This document shows positions 7,833-16,248 of a stretch of 50,677 nt of DNA, piece by piece. This DNA is from Sedimenticola hydrogenitrophicus (lineage in GTDB: Bacteria; Pseudomonadota; Gammaproteobacteria; Chromatiales; Chromatiaceae). The number at the start of each line of letters is the position of its first letter. Positions within the stretch are counted from its first letter, which is position 1. Position numbers and translations under genes: made by a program. Where the stretch lies: contig NZ_JAQGEI010000041.1 in the NCBI RefSeq assembly GCF_029017505.1, positions 1-50,677 on the forward strand, in the 5' to 3' direction. The notes beneath the pieces are model-generated. The model was not told the DNA's origin and ran no database searches. It was given only the letters and a program-made list of their open reading frames with translations.

Positions 7833-10730
7833 CTACAGTCCGATCAGCAGGCGGATGGCGTCGAGCCGCACCCGCGAGGCCGCCAGGTGACTGTTCAGTT
7901 CGCTCTGGTGTGCGCGCAGCAGATCGATGTCTGCCTGGCGGATATAGGGATTGACCCGGTGCAGGGCATCGAGGCGATCGATCTCTTCGGCATAGTAATC
8001 GTTCATCATCGTCTCCGCCTGGCGCAGCCGTTGCCTGGCCTGGCCGGCCATGTTTTGCTCGCCCTGGGTGATCATCGCCTGGATCGGCTTGCGCAACGGG
8101 GTGACGATCTTGTGGATGACCGGCTTGGGCAGGGTGTGCAGGGCCGATTCAAGGCCGGTATCGGCGACGGCGTCGCCGCGCTCGGCCAGGCGCTGGTCGA
8201 CCACCGTGCGCAGCAGCGTGGGGGGCAGGAAACGCGCCGCCTGCAACACGCCGGGGGCGGGGCATTCGAGCACGAACAGCATCTCCAGCGCCAGCGTTCC
8301 CGAAGGCACGGCCGGATGGCGTATGCCCATGGCGGCACAGTTGCCGCGTCCGCTCTCCAGGAGCATGTCCATGGCGTCGTGCACCATGGGGTGCTCCCAG
8401 GTGAGAAACAGCCACTGCTCATGGGTCAGCGCAGTGCCCCGGTCATAGGTCAGGGTCGTCCCTTCTTGTGGCAGGTGGGGGAAGTGCTCGGTCAGCATAT
8501 GCTGACCGGGACGGATCACCAGGCTCTCGCTGGAGTGGGGCTCCGCCTCCACCCCATAGGCGGCGAACAGCTGGTCCATGTAATCGCCCAACGCCGATGT
8601 GCGGTCGATCAGGGCGAGCTGCTGCACCAGCCGGTCGGCATCTTTTTCCCGACACGAATTCAATTCCAGCAGGTGGTCGCGGCCGTTTTTCAATGCCGCG
8701 CCGATCTGTGCGTGCAGTTGACGTGTCCGTGTCAGCAGCCGCTCCAGATCGGCCGGGTTGTCCGGGTGGGTTGCGTAGGCTTGGTGCAGGGCGGGACCCA
8801 GCTGCTCCAGCAGCTGTTGTCCCGCCTGGCAGGTGTGCACGAAGGCGTTGAGCCCCTCGTGATACCAGCGCAGCAGCACCTCCTGGGCGCTGTCCCGGAA
8901 ATAGGGGGCGTGCAGCTCGATCTGACGCTTCTGGCCGATGCGGTCCAGCCGGCCGATGCGCTGTTCCAGCAGGTCCGGGTTCTCGGGCAGGTCGAACAGG
9001 ATCAGGTGATGGGCAAATTGAAAGTTACGCCCCTCGCTGCCGATCTCCGAACAGAGCAGGATCTGGCAGCCCTGTTCGTGATCGGCAAACCAGGCCGCCG
9101 CCCGGTCGCGTTCGATGATGCTCATCCCCTCGTGAAACAGGGCGGCATGCATGCCTTCACGGATCCTCAGCGCCTGTTCCAGGTCCATCGCGGTGCCGGC
9201 GTGGGCGCAGATCAGCAGCAGTTTCTCGCCCCGATAGCGCTTCAGCAGGGTGATCAGCCAGTCGACCCGCGGGTCGTGGCGCCACCACTCGGCGCCGGAC
9301 TTGCCGCGCAACCCGTGCTCCGGTTGCAACTGCCGCGAGGGCGCTGCAGCGGCCTGTTCGGCGGACCGGTAACGGGCCGGCAAGTCGAGTGGATAAGCGT
9401 GGAATATCCGCGGAGCAAAACCCTTGATCCGCTCGCGGGTATTACGGAACATGCCCCGGCCGGTGCCGTGGCGATCGAGCAGCAGCTCGGTCAATCGATC
9501 CCTGGCCTGGCGTTGTCGTGCGGGTGTCCCATCCGGCTCCCGGATCTCCGCAAGCAGCGGGGCGGCCTGCGCCTCCCCCAGCGTCTCCAGCAGACGTGCG
9601 GCATCCGCTACGGAGAGCGGTGTGTCGGCGATCAGGCCGGCGGCGGCATCGGCGATGGACCGGTAGTGGGCCTGCTCCTGCCGAAACTGCGCCAGGCTGG
9701 GAAAGCGGTCCGGGTCGAGCAGCCGCAGGCGGGCGAAGTGCCCGTCGCGGCCCAGCTGTTCCGGGGTTGCGGTCAGCAGCAACACCCCCGGGATGCGGCC
9801 CGCCAGCGACTCGATGGCCTGATACGCCGGGCTGGGGTTCGCTTCATGCCACACAAGGTGGTGGGCCTCGTCCACAATCAGCATATCCCACTCGCCCGCG
9901 AGGGCCTGGGTCAGCCGCTGCGGTGAGCCGGTGAACAGATCCAGGCCGCAGAGCACCAGCTGTTCGGTGAGAAAAGGATTCTCGCCGTTGATCGACGCCT
10001 CGATCTCCGCACAGCGCGGCTCGTCAAACAGGCTGAAGTTGAGGTTAAACCGGCGCAACAGCTCCACCAGCCATTGATGCAGCAACGGCGGCGGCACCAC
10101 GATGAGGGCGCGGTGCGCCCTTTCAGTGAGCAGCTGGGCATGCAGGATCAGGCACGCCTCGATGGTCTTTCCCAGCCCCACCTCGTCCGCAAGCAGTATC
10201 CGCGGGGCGAGCCGGCGGCTCGCCTCATGGGCGATATAGAGCTGATGGGGCAGCAGTTCGGTACGGGCGCCGCCCAGGCCGATCAGATCGGACTGTTTCA
10301 GCGACTGTTGCTGGAGCAGCGTGGCCTTGCGCAACTCGAACCAGATGTTGCCGTCCGGCTGGCCGGCGAACAGCCGCGCCTGCGGACGGTTGAACTGCAT
10401 GAAGGCACTGATTGACTGTTCACCGAGCCTGGCTGCCTGGCCGCTCTTGCCTGTCCCAGAACAGGTACCGGCGTAGGTCAGCAGGCCACCGCGCTGCGCT
10501 ACCGACTCCACCGTCAGGTCCCAGCCCTGGTCGGATTCGATGGTATCGCCGACCTGGAACCGCACCCGGGTCAGCGGCGCGTTGTCGGCGGCATAGGTCC
10601 TGGACTCGGCGGCCGCAGTGAAGCGCAGGGTCAGAGTGCGGCCCGTGGTTCCCGTCACCATGCCAAGGCCCAGTTCAGGTTCGGTATCGCTGATCCAGCG
10701 CTGTCCCGGGATGAAGTCGTGTTCTGCCAT
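7833..10730 (-). CDS. rapA: RNA polymerase-associated ATPase RapA
   Basis: This 965-residue Swi2/Snf2 protein binds core RNA polymerase and helps to recycle it (E. coli RapA has 968 residues). It begins MAEHDFIPGQRWISDTEPELGLG, close to the family N-terminus with its Tudor-like domains. The ATPase has Walker A LLADEVGLGKTIEA, the DEAH box DEAHHLVW and motif III LLTATP. The helicase C part has EIGSEGRNFQFA and EQRIGRLDRIGQK. A long C-terminal RapA-specific domain follows. ATG 10730 is chosen because an upstream codon at 10814 adds 28 unconserved residues. The stop codon abuts a RAYT relic. Confidence 0.95.
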   Translation of the reverse strand: MAEHDFIPGQRWISDTEPELGLGMVTGTTGRTLTLRFTAAAESRTYAADNAPLTRVRFQVGDTIESDQGWDLTVESVAQRGGLLTYAGTCSGTGKSGQAARLGEQSISAFMQFNRPQARLFAGQPDGNIWFELRKATLLQQQSLKQSDLIGLGGARTELLPHQLYIAHEASRRLAPRILLADEVGLGKTIEACLILHAQLLTERAHRALIVVPPPLLHQWLVELLRRFNLNFSLFDEPRCAEIEASINGENPFLTEQLVLCGLDLFTGSPQRLTQALAGEWDMLIVDEAHHLVWHEANPSPAYQAIESLAGRIPGVLLLTATPEQLGRDGHFARLRLLDPDRFPSLAQFRQEQAHYRSIADAAAGLIADTPLSVADAARLLETLGEAQAAPLLAEIREPDGTPARQRQARDRLTELLLDRHGTGRGMFRNTRERIKGFAPRIFHAYPLDLPARYRSAEQAAAAPSRQLQPEHGLRGKSGAEWWRHDPRVDWLITLLKRYRGEKLLLICAHAGTAMDLEQALRIREGMHAALFHEGMSIIERDRAAAWFADHEQGCQILLCSEIGSEGRNFQFAHHLILFDLPENPDLLEQRIGRLDRIGQKRQIELHAPYFRDSAQEVLLRWYHEGLNAFVHTCQAGQQLLEQLGPALHQAYATHPDNPADLERLLTRTRQLHAQIGAALKNGRDHLLELNSCREKDADRLVQQLALIDRTSALGDYMDQLFAAYGVEAEPHSSESLVIRPGQHMLTEHFPHLPQEGTTLTYDRGTALTHEQWLFLTWEHPMVHDAMDMLLESGRGNCAAMGIRHPAVPSGTLALEMLFVLECPAPGVLQAARFLPPTLLRTVVDQRLAERGDAVADTGLESALHTLPKPVIHKIVTPLRKPIQAMITQGEQNMAGQARQRLRQAETMMNDYYAEEIDRLDALHRVNPYIRQADIDLLRAHQSELNSHLAASRVRLDAIRLLIGL

Positions 10731-10808
10731 GGCGGATTCGGTCCGTGTTTTTCGAGGGCGGAAGGATACGCCCATCGGGGACGATTTTCTATTCGTCCGG
10801 CAGGGATT

Positions 10809-10848
10809 TAGCAATTCTAAATATGGCCTTCAACAGCTGTTTAACTAT
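10809..10848. repeat. Single end of an ATTCTAAATATGGC repeat
   Basis: AGCAATTCTAAATATGGC followed by GTTTAAC matches the ends of the inverted-repeat element at 39402-39530. Only one end is seen here. It lies 14 nt before MITE copy 2. Confidence 0.6.
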
Positions 10849-10861
10849 CCAGGTCCGATTA

Positions 10862-11003
10862 GAATGGCACTTACTTAAGGCGAATTGCAGGATTTTCGTC
10901 ATTCCGGCGCAGGCCGGAATCCAGGAATACCGCACCATTAAGCAGTCTGGATCCCGGCCTGCGCCGGGATGACGGTGGTTCTTGGCTTAAGTAAGTGCCA
11001 TTC
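10862..11003. mobile_element. MITE copy 2 (GAATGGCACT family), 142 bp
   Basis: This is the shortest copy: terminal repeats GAATGGCACTTACTTAAG / CTTAAGTAAGTGCCATTC with only the GCGCAGGCCGG palindrome inside. The 11-bp direct repeat AGGTCCGATTA flanks it exactly, at 10851-10861 and 11004-11014. Confidence 0.92.
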
Positions 11004-11017
11004 AGGTCCGATTAAAA

Positions 11018-11099
11018 GGAACCACAGATGGACACAGATTCACACAGATAGGAGATCAGAATCCTGAATCTGTGTTTATCGGTGTGAATCCGTGGTTCT
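11018..11099. repeat. Palindromic repeat, GGAACCAC...GTGGTTC
   Basis: GGAACCACAG...ATTCACAC faces CTGTGTTTATC...GTGTGAATCCGTGGTTC. Partial copies lie at 12085-12115 and, less clearly, at 17-45. It forms a long imperfect hairpin upstream of the cytochrome c gene. Confidence 0.65.
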
Positions 11100-11146
11100 C
11101 CAGGGGGCGAGGTCCGGCCTGGATCTAACCATGGAAAGTTTATGGA

Positions 11147-11176
11147 TTGACAGCTATGTGAAAATGATAGTATAGA
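11147..11176 (+). promoter_or_regulatory. Candidate sigma-70 promoter of the first cytochrome c gene
   Basis: TTGACA (11147-11152) is a perfect -35 and TATAGA (11171-11176) follows after 18 nt. The expected start would leave a leader of about 85 nt before the ATG at 11270. Confidence 0.5.
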
Positions 11177-11269
11177 TGCCTGCTTTTCCATGCGGCCCCT
11201 GGATAAGAGACCGAAGGGTATCGAGTTCGCCGGGTCGGGTATACTCAACTGACAAAGGTACTGTACAAG

Positions 11270-11584
11270 ATGAAAACCATTGCTATGCTCGCAGGCGCTG
11301 CCCTGCTCTCACTGGGTCTTGCTGGTAACGCCGTTGCGGCTGATGGTGCGGCACTCTACACTTCCAAGGGCTGCGCCGCCTGCCACGGGGCTGATGCCAA
11401 GACCCCGATCATGCCGGCCTATCCGAAACTGGCCGGGCAGAATGCCCAGTACGCGCTGAACCAGATGAAGGACATCAAGAGCGGTGCCCGTAACAACGGC
11501 CAGACCGCCGCCATGAAAGGCATCGTCATGGGTGTCTCCGATGAGGAGATGCAGGCGATCGCGGAGTGGCTGGCCGCTCAATGA
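11270..11584 (+). CDS. Periplasmic monoheme cytochrome c (NosC-like)
   Basis: This is a 104-residue class I cytochrome c. A Sec signal peptide ends at AVA-ADG. The heme site is CAACH (residues 35-39) and a likely Met ligand lies in AAMKGIVMGV. It is a close paralogue of the cytochrome at 14789 (shared ADGAAL, AKTP, MP.YP.LAGQNA, YA.NQMKDIKSGAR.NGQTAAMKG), and the two flank nosZ. Clade II nos clusters often carry such cytochromes, and donation of electrons to NosZ is the likely role, though not proven. AAAGG lies about 12 nt before the start. Its own terminator and a repeat-rich stretch separate it from nosZ. Confidence 0.9.
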   Translation: MKTIAMLAGAALLSLGLAGNAVAADGAALYTSKGCAACHGADAKTPIMPAYPKLAGQNAQYALNQMKDIKSGARNNGQTAAMKGIVMGVSDEEMQAIAEWLAAQ

Positions 11585-11630
11585 TCCCCCAATGATCGGG
11601 CGCCTCGCGGCGCCGGTGAACGCAGTATAA

Positions 11631-11660
11631 AAAACGCCGGGCTCGCCCCGGCGTTTTTTT
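11631..11660 (+). terminator. Rho-independent terminator after cytochrome c
   Basis: AAACGCCGGG and CCCGGCGTTT pair around CTCGC, followed by T7. Confidence 0.9.
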
Positions 11661-11710
11661 GTCCAGGGATGGATTTATGCCGCGAAGGCCGCTCTGTTTC
11701 AAGATAACCC

Positions 11711-11786
11711 GTAGGGGCAACCCCCCGTGGTTGCCCTTGGAACGGTATGGTGCCCGATCCGGGCAGGCACGGGGACCTGCCCCTAC
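11711..11786. repeat. REP-B pair
   Basis: GTAGGGGCAACCCCCCGTGG and GGGCAGGCAC...CTGCCCCTAC are the same units that surround the second RAYT at 49836-50447. Confidence 0.8.
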
Positions 11787-11839
11787 ATCCGGCAGATCAA
11801 CGCCGGCGCTGGAACGGATACAACCGGCCCGATCACGAC

Positions 11840-12170
11840 TTCAGCGAGGATGGGTGGGGGAGGCGCGACGCAACCCATCGATACCATTGGTAAGTTTGCA
11901 GGGTGGATAAGCGACATCGCATGCCCTCCTCAGGTCCGTAAACGGTACAGCCATGTACCACTCCTCACTGCGGCCGCTCCCGGCCATCCATGGCCTCCAC
12001 GGCATAAGTCCATCCCTGGACAAAGCATTGGTGGATGCGTCTACCGGCTTATCCACCCTACATCTGACTGCGGGGTGGCCCATCTGTGTCCATCCGTGTG
12101 GATCCGTGGTTCGTAAAAGAGGTCCGTAAACGGCACATCCCTATACTACTCCTCACCCCGCATCAACTTC
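11840..12170. repeat. Repeat mosaic between cytochrome c and nosZ
   Basis: This stretch holds no gene. In order it contains a GATGGGTGGGGGAGGCGCGACG unit (related to 29748-29872), a half REP-A (11892-11912), a GGTCCGTAAACGG...CCACTCCTC unit (11934-11968), GGCCATCCATGGCC (11975-11988), REP-A (12030-12061), a GTGTCCATCCGTG unit (12085-12110) and a second GGTCCGTAAACGG...ACTCCTC unit (12121-12158). It appears to have built up from several repeat families. Confidence 0.65.
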
Positions 12171-12275
12171 GCACCCATTCTGAAATTCACTGAAAAACAG
12201 CGAGCTGATAAATGTCAGAGGCGAAGGCTACTTTTGTGTTATTTGCCACAATCTTCTTGGCATATGCCTTCTTGA

Positions 12276-12289
12276 TTGACTTTGATCAA
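12276..12289 (+). promoter_or_regulatory. FNR/DNR-type box upstream of nosZ
   Basis: TTGACTTTGATCAA fits the TTGAY-N4-ATCAA pattern of FNR, DNR and NNR sites. It lies 96 nt before the nosZ start. It implies activation at low oxygen or by nitric oxide; which regulator acts cannot be told. Confidence 0.7.
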
Positions 12290-12384
12290 TGATTTCGCCC
12301 CTACTACGGCGCAACATGCCGCTGCTATTTCAACAAAAGCGCAGTCTAGCGCAAGAATAAAGTCCTAAAACGGAGACGTGTCTC

Positions 12385-14685
12385 ATGAAAGTGAACAATA
12401 AGCGAGCATTGTCGCTGATGCTGGGCCTGGCGATGGGGCTGGGCGCAACGTCAAGTGCATATTCTCAGGCGTCGCTCGAAGATGTCATGAAGGCTCGCGG
12501 CCTGACGCAGAAAGATCTGCTGGCCGCGGCCAAGACCTACACCCCCACCGGCGGCCGTGACGAGTATCTCGTTTTCGCCTCCGGTGGACAGAGCGGTCAG
12601 GTGATCGTATACGGCATCCCGTCCATGCGTATCCTGAAATATATCGGCGTATTTACCCCGGAACCCTGGCAGGGTTACGGCTTCGATGACGAGTCAAAGG
12701 CAGTACTGGCACAGGGGCGCATCAACGGCAAGGACATCACTTGGGGTGATACCCATCATCCCGCGTTCTCCGAGACCGAGGGTGAGTACAACGGCCGCTT
12801 CCTGTTCATCAACGACAAGGCCAACCCGCGGCTGGCGGTGATCGATCTGCACGACTTCGAGACCAAGCAGATCGTGGTCAACCCGTTCTTCAAGTCCGAG
12901 CACGGCGGTGCCTTCGTTACCCCGAACACCGAATATGTCATGGAGGCTACCCAGTATGCCGCGCCCTACAGCAAGGACTTCGTGCCGCTTTCGGAATTCA
13001 ACGAAAAGTACCGCGGTGGTCTGACTTACTGGAAATTTGACGACAAGAAGGGACGTCTGCAGCCGGATCAGTCGTTCACCTTCGAGCTGCCGCCCTACAG
13101 CCAGGATCTCTCCGACGCGGGTAAGAATGCCTCCTACGGCTGGGGCTTCACCAACTCGTTCTGTTCCGAGCGCTATGTCGGCGGTATCGAGAAAGGGCGT
13201 CCGCCGTTCGAGGCTGGCTGCTCCCAGAAGGATACCGACTTCCTGCACATCACCAACTGGAAAAAGGCGGCCGAACTGGTTGCCGCCGGCAAGGTGGAAA
13301 AGCTCAACGGCTCTTACATGATTCCGATGGCCCAGGCGATCAAGGAAGAGCTGCTCTATCTGGTACCCGAGCCCAAGAGCCCGCACGGTGTTGACGTCAA
13401 CCCGGAGGGTACCCACATCATCGTCTCCGGCAAGCTGGACAGCCATGCCTGGGTGTATAGCTGGGAGAAAATCCAGAAGGCCATCGCCGCCAAGAAGTTC
13501 GAGGGACAGGATCCCTACGGCATACCCATCATCGCCCTGAAGGATGCCTTGCATACCCAGGTTGCCGTGGGTCTCGGTCCGCTGCATACCCAGTATGACG
13601 CCAAGAAATGTACCGTTTACACCTCCATCTACGTGGACTCCATGGTTACCAAGTGGGACTACTGTGAAGGCAAGGTGCTGGATCAACTGCACATCCACTA
13701 CAACATCGGTCACTTGCTGGCGATGGAAGGTGACTCAGTCTCTCCGGACGGCAAGTATCTGGTTTCGCTGAACAAGCTGGCGATCGATCGCTTCAACCCC
13801 GTGGGTCCGCTGCATCCGCAGAACCACCAGTTGATCGATATCAGCGGTGACAAGATGCAGCTGCTCTACGATATGCCGCTGCCCCTGGGCGAACCGCACT
13901 ATGCCGTCGCGATCAAGGCCGACAAGCTGAAACCGGTCGTGCGCTACCAGTCCGGCTGGAACAGCCGCGCCGACGAACGCTCTCCCTACCGGACCCGCGC
14001 CGGTCGTGAGAAAGTGGTCAAGGAGGATGGTGTAACCCATGTCTACGGTACGGTGATCCGTTCGCACATCACGCCGGAGATCATTGAAGTGGAAGAGGGC
14101 GACACCGTCTCCATCCACCTCACCAACCTGGAGCGTGCCCAGGACGAGACGCACGGTTTCGCACTCTATGGCCAGAGCGTGAACCTGTCGATCGAGCCGG
14201 GCAAGACCGTCTCTTACACCTTTACCGCGGAGAAGGCCGGTGTCTTCCCGTACTACTGCACCGAGTTCTGCTCCGCGCTCCACCTGGAGATGCAGGGTTA
14301 CCTGCTGGTCACGCCGAAAGGCTACCAGGCCAAGGCTGGCACCATGGTGGAAGGTGAGCAGTACACAAAGGCCGATTACGAAAAGCAGGTCAAGACCAAC
14401 GTCGAGACCCAGGCCGTGATCGATTCCGTGGTCGCCTTCATCACCAGCCACAACTTCAAGGACTTCCCGCCGGTTGTGGCCCTGGTTGAGGATGCCACCG
14501 AGCAGCTTGGATTCGCCGATGAGGCGAAGAAAAAGGCCGAAGGCTTTGCTGCCAAGGGTGACTTCCAGAATGCAACACTCTGGGCCGGTCAGTGGTGGCA
14601 GTATCAGGTGAAGACTGCCGATATGGGTCTGCGTGCCAAGACCTATCTTGAGCAGCACGGTGCTGTTAAGGTGGAAACCAAATAG
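12385..14685 (+). CDS. nosZ: Nitrous oxide reductase, Sec-dependent (clade II) type
   Basis: This periplasmic copper enzyme reduces N2O to N2. The 766-residue protein has a Sec-type signal peptide (MKVNNKRALSLMLGLAMG...AYSQA) without a twin-arginine motif, a mark of clade II. The seven-bladed propeller supplies CuZ histidines: DTHHPAF (His124, His125), SEHGGAF, SPHGVDV, GPLHTQYD, YNIGHLL and GEPHYA. The cupredoxin domain holds the CuA site: His590 in DETHGF, then CTEFCSALHLEM (Cys625, Cys629, His633, Met636). About 110 helical residues follow the CuA domain (from about 655) with no CXXCH motif. GGAG at 12372-12375 sits in a small GAGACGTGTCTC palindrome that abuts the ATG. Paralogous cytochromes flank the gene. 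Confidence 0.97.
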   Translation: MKVNNKRALSLMLGLAMGLGATSSAYSQASLEDVMKARGLTQKDLLAAAKTYTPTGGRDEYLVFASGGQSGQVIVYGIPSMRILKYIGVFTPEPWQGYGFDDESKAVLAQGRINGKDITWGDTHHPAFSETEGEYNGRFLFINDKANPRLAVIDLHDFETKQIVVNPFFKSEHGGAFVTPNTEYVMEATQYAAPYSKDFVPLSEFNEKYRGGLTYWKFDDKKGRLQPDQSFTFELPPYSQDLSDAGKNASYGWGFTNSFCSERYVGGIEKGRPPFEAGCSQKDTDFLHITNWKKAAELVAAGKVEKLNGSYMIPMAQAIKEELLYLVPEPKSPHGVDVNPEGTHIIVSGKLDSHAWVYSWEKIQKAIAAKKFEGQDPYGIPIIALKDALHTQVAVGLGPLHTQYDAKKCTVYTSIYVDSMVTKWDYCEGKVLDQLHIHYNIGHLLAMEGDSVSPDGKYLVSLNKLAIDRFNPVGPLHPQNHQLIDISGDKMQLLYDMPLPLGEPHYAVAIKADKLKPVVRYQSGWNSRADERSPYRTRAGREKVVKEDGVTHVYGTVIRSHITPEIIEVEEGDTVSIHLTNLERAQDETHGFALYGQSVNLSIEPGKTVSYTFTAEKAGVFPYYCTEFCSALHLEMQGYLLVTPKGYQAKAGTMVEGEQYTKADYEKQVKTNVETQAVIDSVVAFITSHNFKDFPPVVALVEDATEQLGFADEAKKKAEGFAAKGDFQNATLWAGQWWQYQVKTADMGLRAKTYLEQHGAVKVETK

Positions 14686-14713
14686 TCTGTACCAGGCTTA
14701 GGTTATCAACCTG

Positions 14714-14755
14714 AAAGGGGGAGGGGCTCTTGCTAGGGCCCCTTCCCCTTTATTT
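14714..14755 (+). terminator. Likely terminator after nosZ
   Basis: AAAGGGGGAGGGGC pairs with GGCCCCTTCCCCTTT around a short loop, followed by ATTTG. The T tract is weak, so read-through into the next cytochrome gene is possible. Confidence 0.65.
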
Positions 14756-14788
14756 GCCCTAAACCATATATGTAGTGAGGTATTTGTT

Positions 14789-15112
14789 ATGAGCAAAATC
14801 AGAAGACTGGCCGTTGTCATGAGCGCGGTGGCGGCGCTAATGACCGGGGCAACGGCGGTTGCCGCGGATGGCGCGGCACTCTTCAAGGCCAAGACCTGCT
14901 GGTCCTGCCACGGTAAGGATGCCAAGACACCGTTGATGCCTTTTTATCCTTCGCTGGCCGGCCAGAATGCCGACTACGCCTTCAACCAGATGAAAGACAT
15001 CAAGTCGGGGGCGAGATCCAATGGCCAGACGGCCGCTATGAAAGGGGTGATGGGTCTGGTGAACGAGGAGGAGATGCGTATTATCGCCGATTGGCTGGCT
15101 ACGCTGCAGTGA
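14789..15112 (+). CDS. Periplasmic monoheme cytochrome c (NosC-like)
   Basis: This 107-residue cytochrome has a Sec signal peptide ending AVA-ADG, a CWSCH heme site (residues 37-41) and a possible Met ligand in AAMKGVMGLV. It is a paralogue of the protein at 11270, and the similarity runs over the whole mature chain, so the two probably arose by duplication around nosZ. GTGAGG lies about 10 nt upstream of the ATG. It sits directly behind nosZ, which suggests electron delivery to NosZ, by inference from context. Confidence 0.9.
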   Translation: MSKIRRLAVVMSAVAALMTGATAVAADGAALFKAKTCWSCHGKDAKTPLMPFYPSLAGQNADYAFNQMKDIKSGARSNGQTAAMKGVMGLVNEEEMRIIADWLATLQ

Positions 15113-15243
15113 AATCCGGCCGGAAAATTGCCCTTTAATTGATAGTTCTCAATGCAACAAACCCGGCTGTTATGAGAGACTTTCAACCAGTGTTACAGAC
15201 TGATCAGGGGGCGGTTTCTCGCCAGATTAAATGATCGAGGTGT

Positions 15244-15257
15244 TTGATTTGTATCAA
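15244..15257 (+). promoter_or_regulatory. FNR/DNR-type box upstream of the diheme cytochrome
   Basis: TTGATTTGTATCAA is a perfect TTGAT-N4-ATCAA site, 175 nt before the start at 15432. It suggests that the cytochrome-nosB-nosD-nosG-nosH unit has its own anaerobic promoter. The rest of the gap, 15113-15431, holds no gene, only a small GCCTGTCGCAAGGCAGGC hairpin near 15359. Confidence 0.75.
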
Positions 15258-15431
15258 TGAAGTCTAATATTCATTGTGGCAACCTCGCGGCGTCCTTAGC
15301 GGATGTCACCCTTTGTCGATCGGCAATCCAGTCGATCAGATCAGTTAATCAGATTAGGGCCTGTCGCAAGGCAGGCAACAAACCAGTACTGTGATGGTGC
15401 CTGTCCCGCAGGGACCGTCAGGAGAAATGTG

Positions 15432-16166
15432 ATGAGTGTAAAACCCGTACTTACCAGTTTAACCGCTGCCGTGGCCATCAGCCTGAGCTTCGGTGTCAGT
15501 GCTGCCGATACCTCCAGCTGGAGTAAAGGCACAGTGAGTGGCGAAACGGACCAGGCCATGCATCTTGAGCCGGATATGGAAAACGGCCGGGATATCTATG
15601 AGGTCTGTTCCGCCTGCCACATGCCGGAGGGCTGGGGCATGACCGACGGTACCTTCCCGCAGCTGGCCGGCCAGCATCGCCCGGTGCTGATCAAGCAGCT
15701 GGCGGATATCCGCGCATTGAACCGCGATAATCCAACCATGTATCCGTTCGCGCTGCCCGAGTCGATCGGTGACGAGCAGGCGCTGGCCGACGTGACCGCC
15801 TATATCGAAAAACTGCCGATGAACCCGGAGAACGGCAAGGGCGAGTGGGCGGAAGGCACCCCCGAGTTCGCGCAGGGCAAGAAGCTCTACGACGACAACT
15901 GTGTGCGCTGCCATGGCGAGCATGGCGAGGGCGACAAGGTGAAGTTCTATCCCCGCATCGAGGGGCAGCACTACGCCTACATGCTGCGCCAGTTCGAGTG
16001 GATCCGCGACGGCAAGCGCCGCAACGCCAACCCCGACATGGTGGATCAGATCAAGAACTTCACCGATAAGGACATGGCCATGGTGATCAACTATGTCTCC
16101 CGTGTGCCGGTGAAGAAGGAAGATCTGGCCCCCTCGGCCGACTGGAGAAATCCGGACTTCGATTAA
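15432..16166 (+). CDS. Periplasmic diheme cytochrome c (NosC-like)
   Basis: This 244-residue protein has a Sec signal peptide (cut near GVSA-ADT) and two class I heme domains: CSACH at residues 59-63 and CVRCH at 157-161. It has the cytochrome c4/c553 layout, with FPQLAGQH in the first domain and YPRIEGQHYAYM in the second. GGAG lies 7 nt before the ATG. Its position ahead of the membrane nos genes suggests that it carries electrons from the quinone-oxidising membrane proteins to NosZ. This is an inference from clade II operon structure. Confidence 0.9.
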   Translation: MSVKPVLTSLTAAVAISLSFGVSAADTSSWSKGTVSGETDQAMHLEPDMENGRDIYEVCSACHMPEGWGMTDGTFPQLAGQHRPVLIKQLADIRALNRDNPTMYPFALPESIGDEQALADVTAYIEKLPMNPENGKGEWAEGTPEFAQGKKLYDDNCVRCHGEHGEGDKVKFYPRIEGQHYAYMLRQFEWIRDGKRRNANPDMVDQIKNFTDKDMAMVINYVSRVPVKKEDLAPSADWRNPDFD

Positions 16167-16248
16167 TCCAGCCACACCTCCCGGCCACGGGGCGTCGCGT
16201 TTGCGAAATCCCGGGGCCGGGTGACCGCCTGCCCATTTCCAACAGCTG

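Noticed and set aside
7734-9926. 730-codon plus-strand open frame opposite rapA
   Set aside because: It begins in REP DNA and mirrors rapA, with no recognisable motif. The RapA reading is complete and canonical.
11147-11176. FNR box ahead of the first cytochrome c
   Set aside because: No TTGAT-N4-ATCAA pattern is present; only an ordinary sigma-70 promoter can be proposed.
12270-12289. A second FNR site using the TTGAT at 12272
   Set aside because: Its distance to ATCAA is 8 nt rather than 4. The overlapping TTGAC-N4-ATCAA gives the correct spacing.
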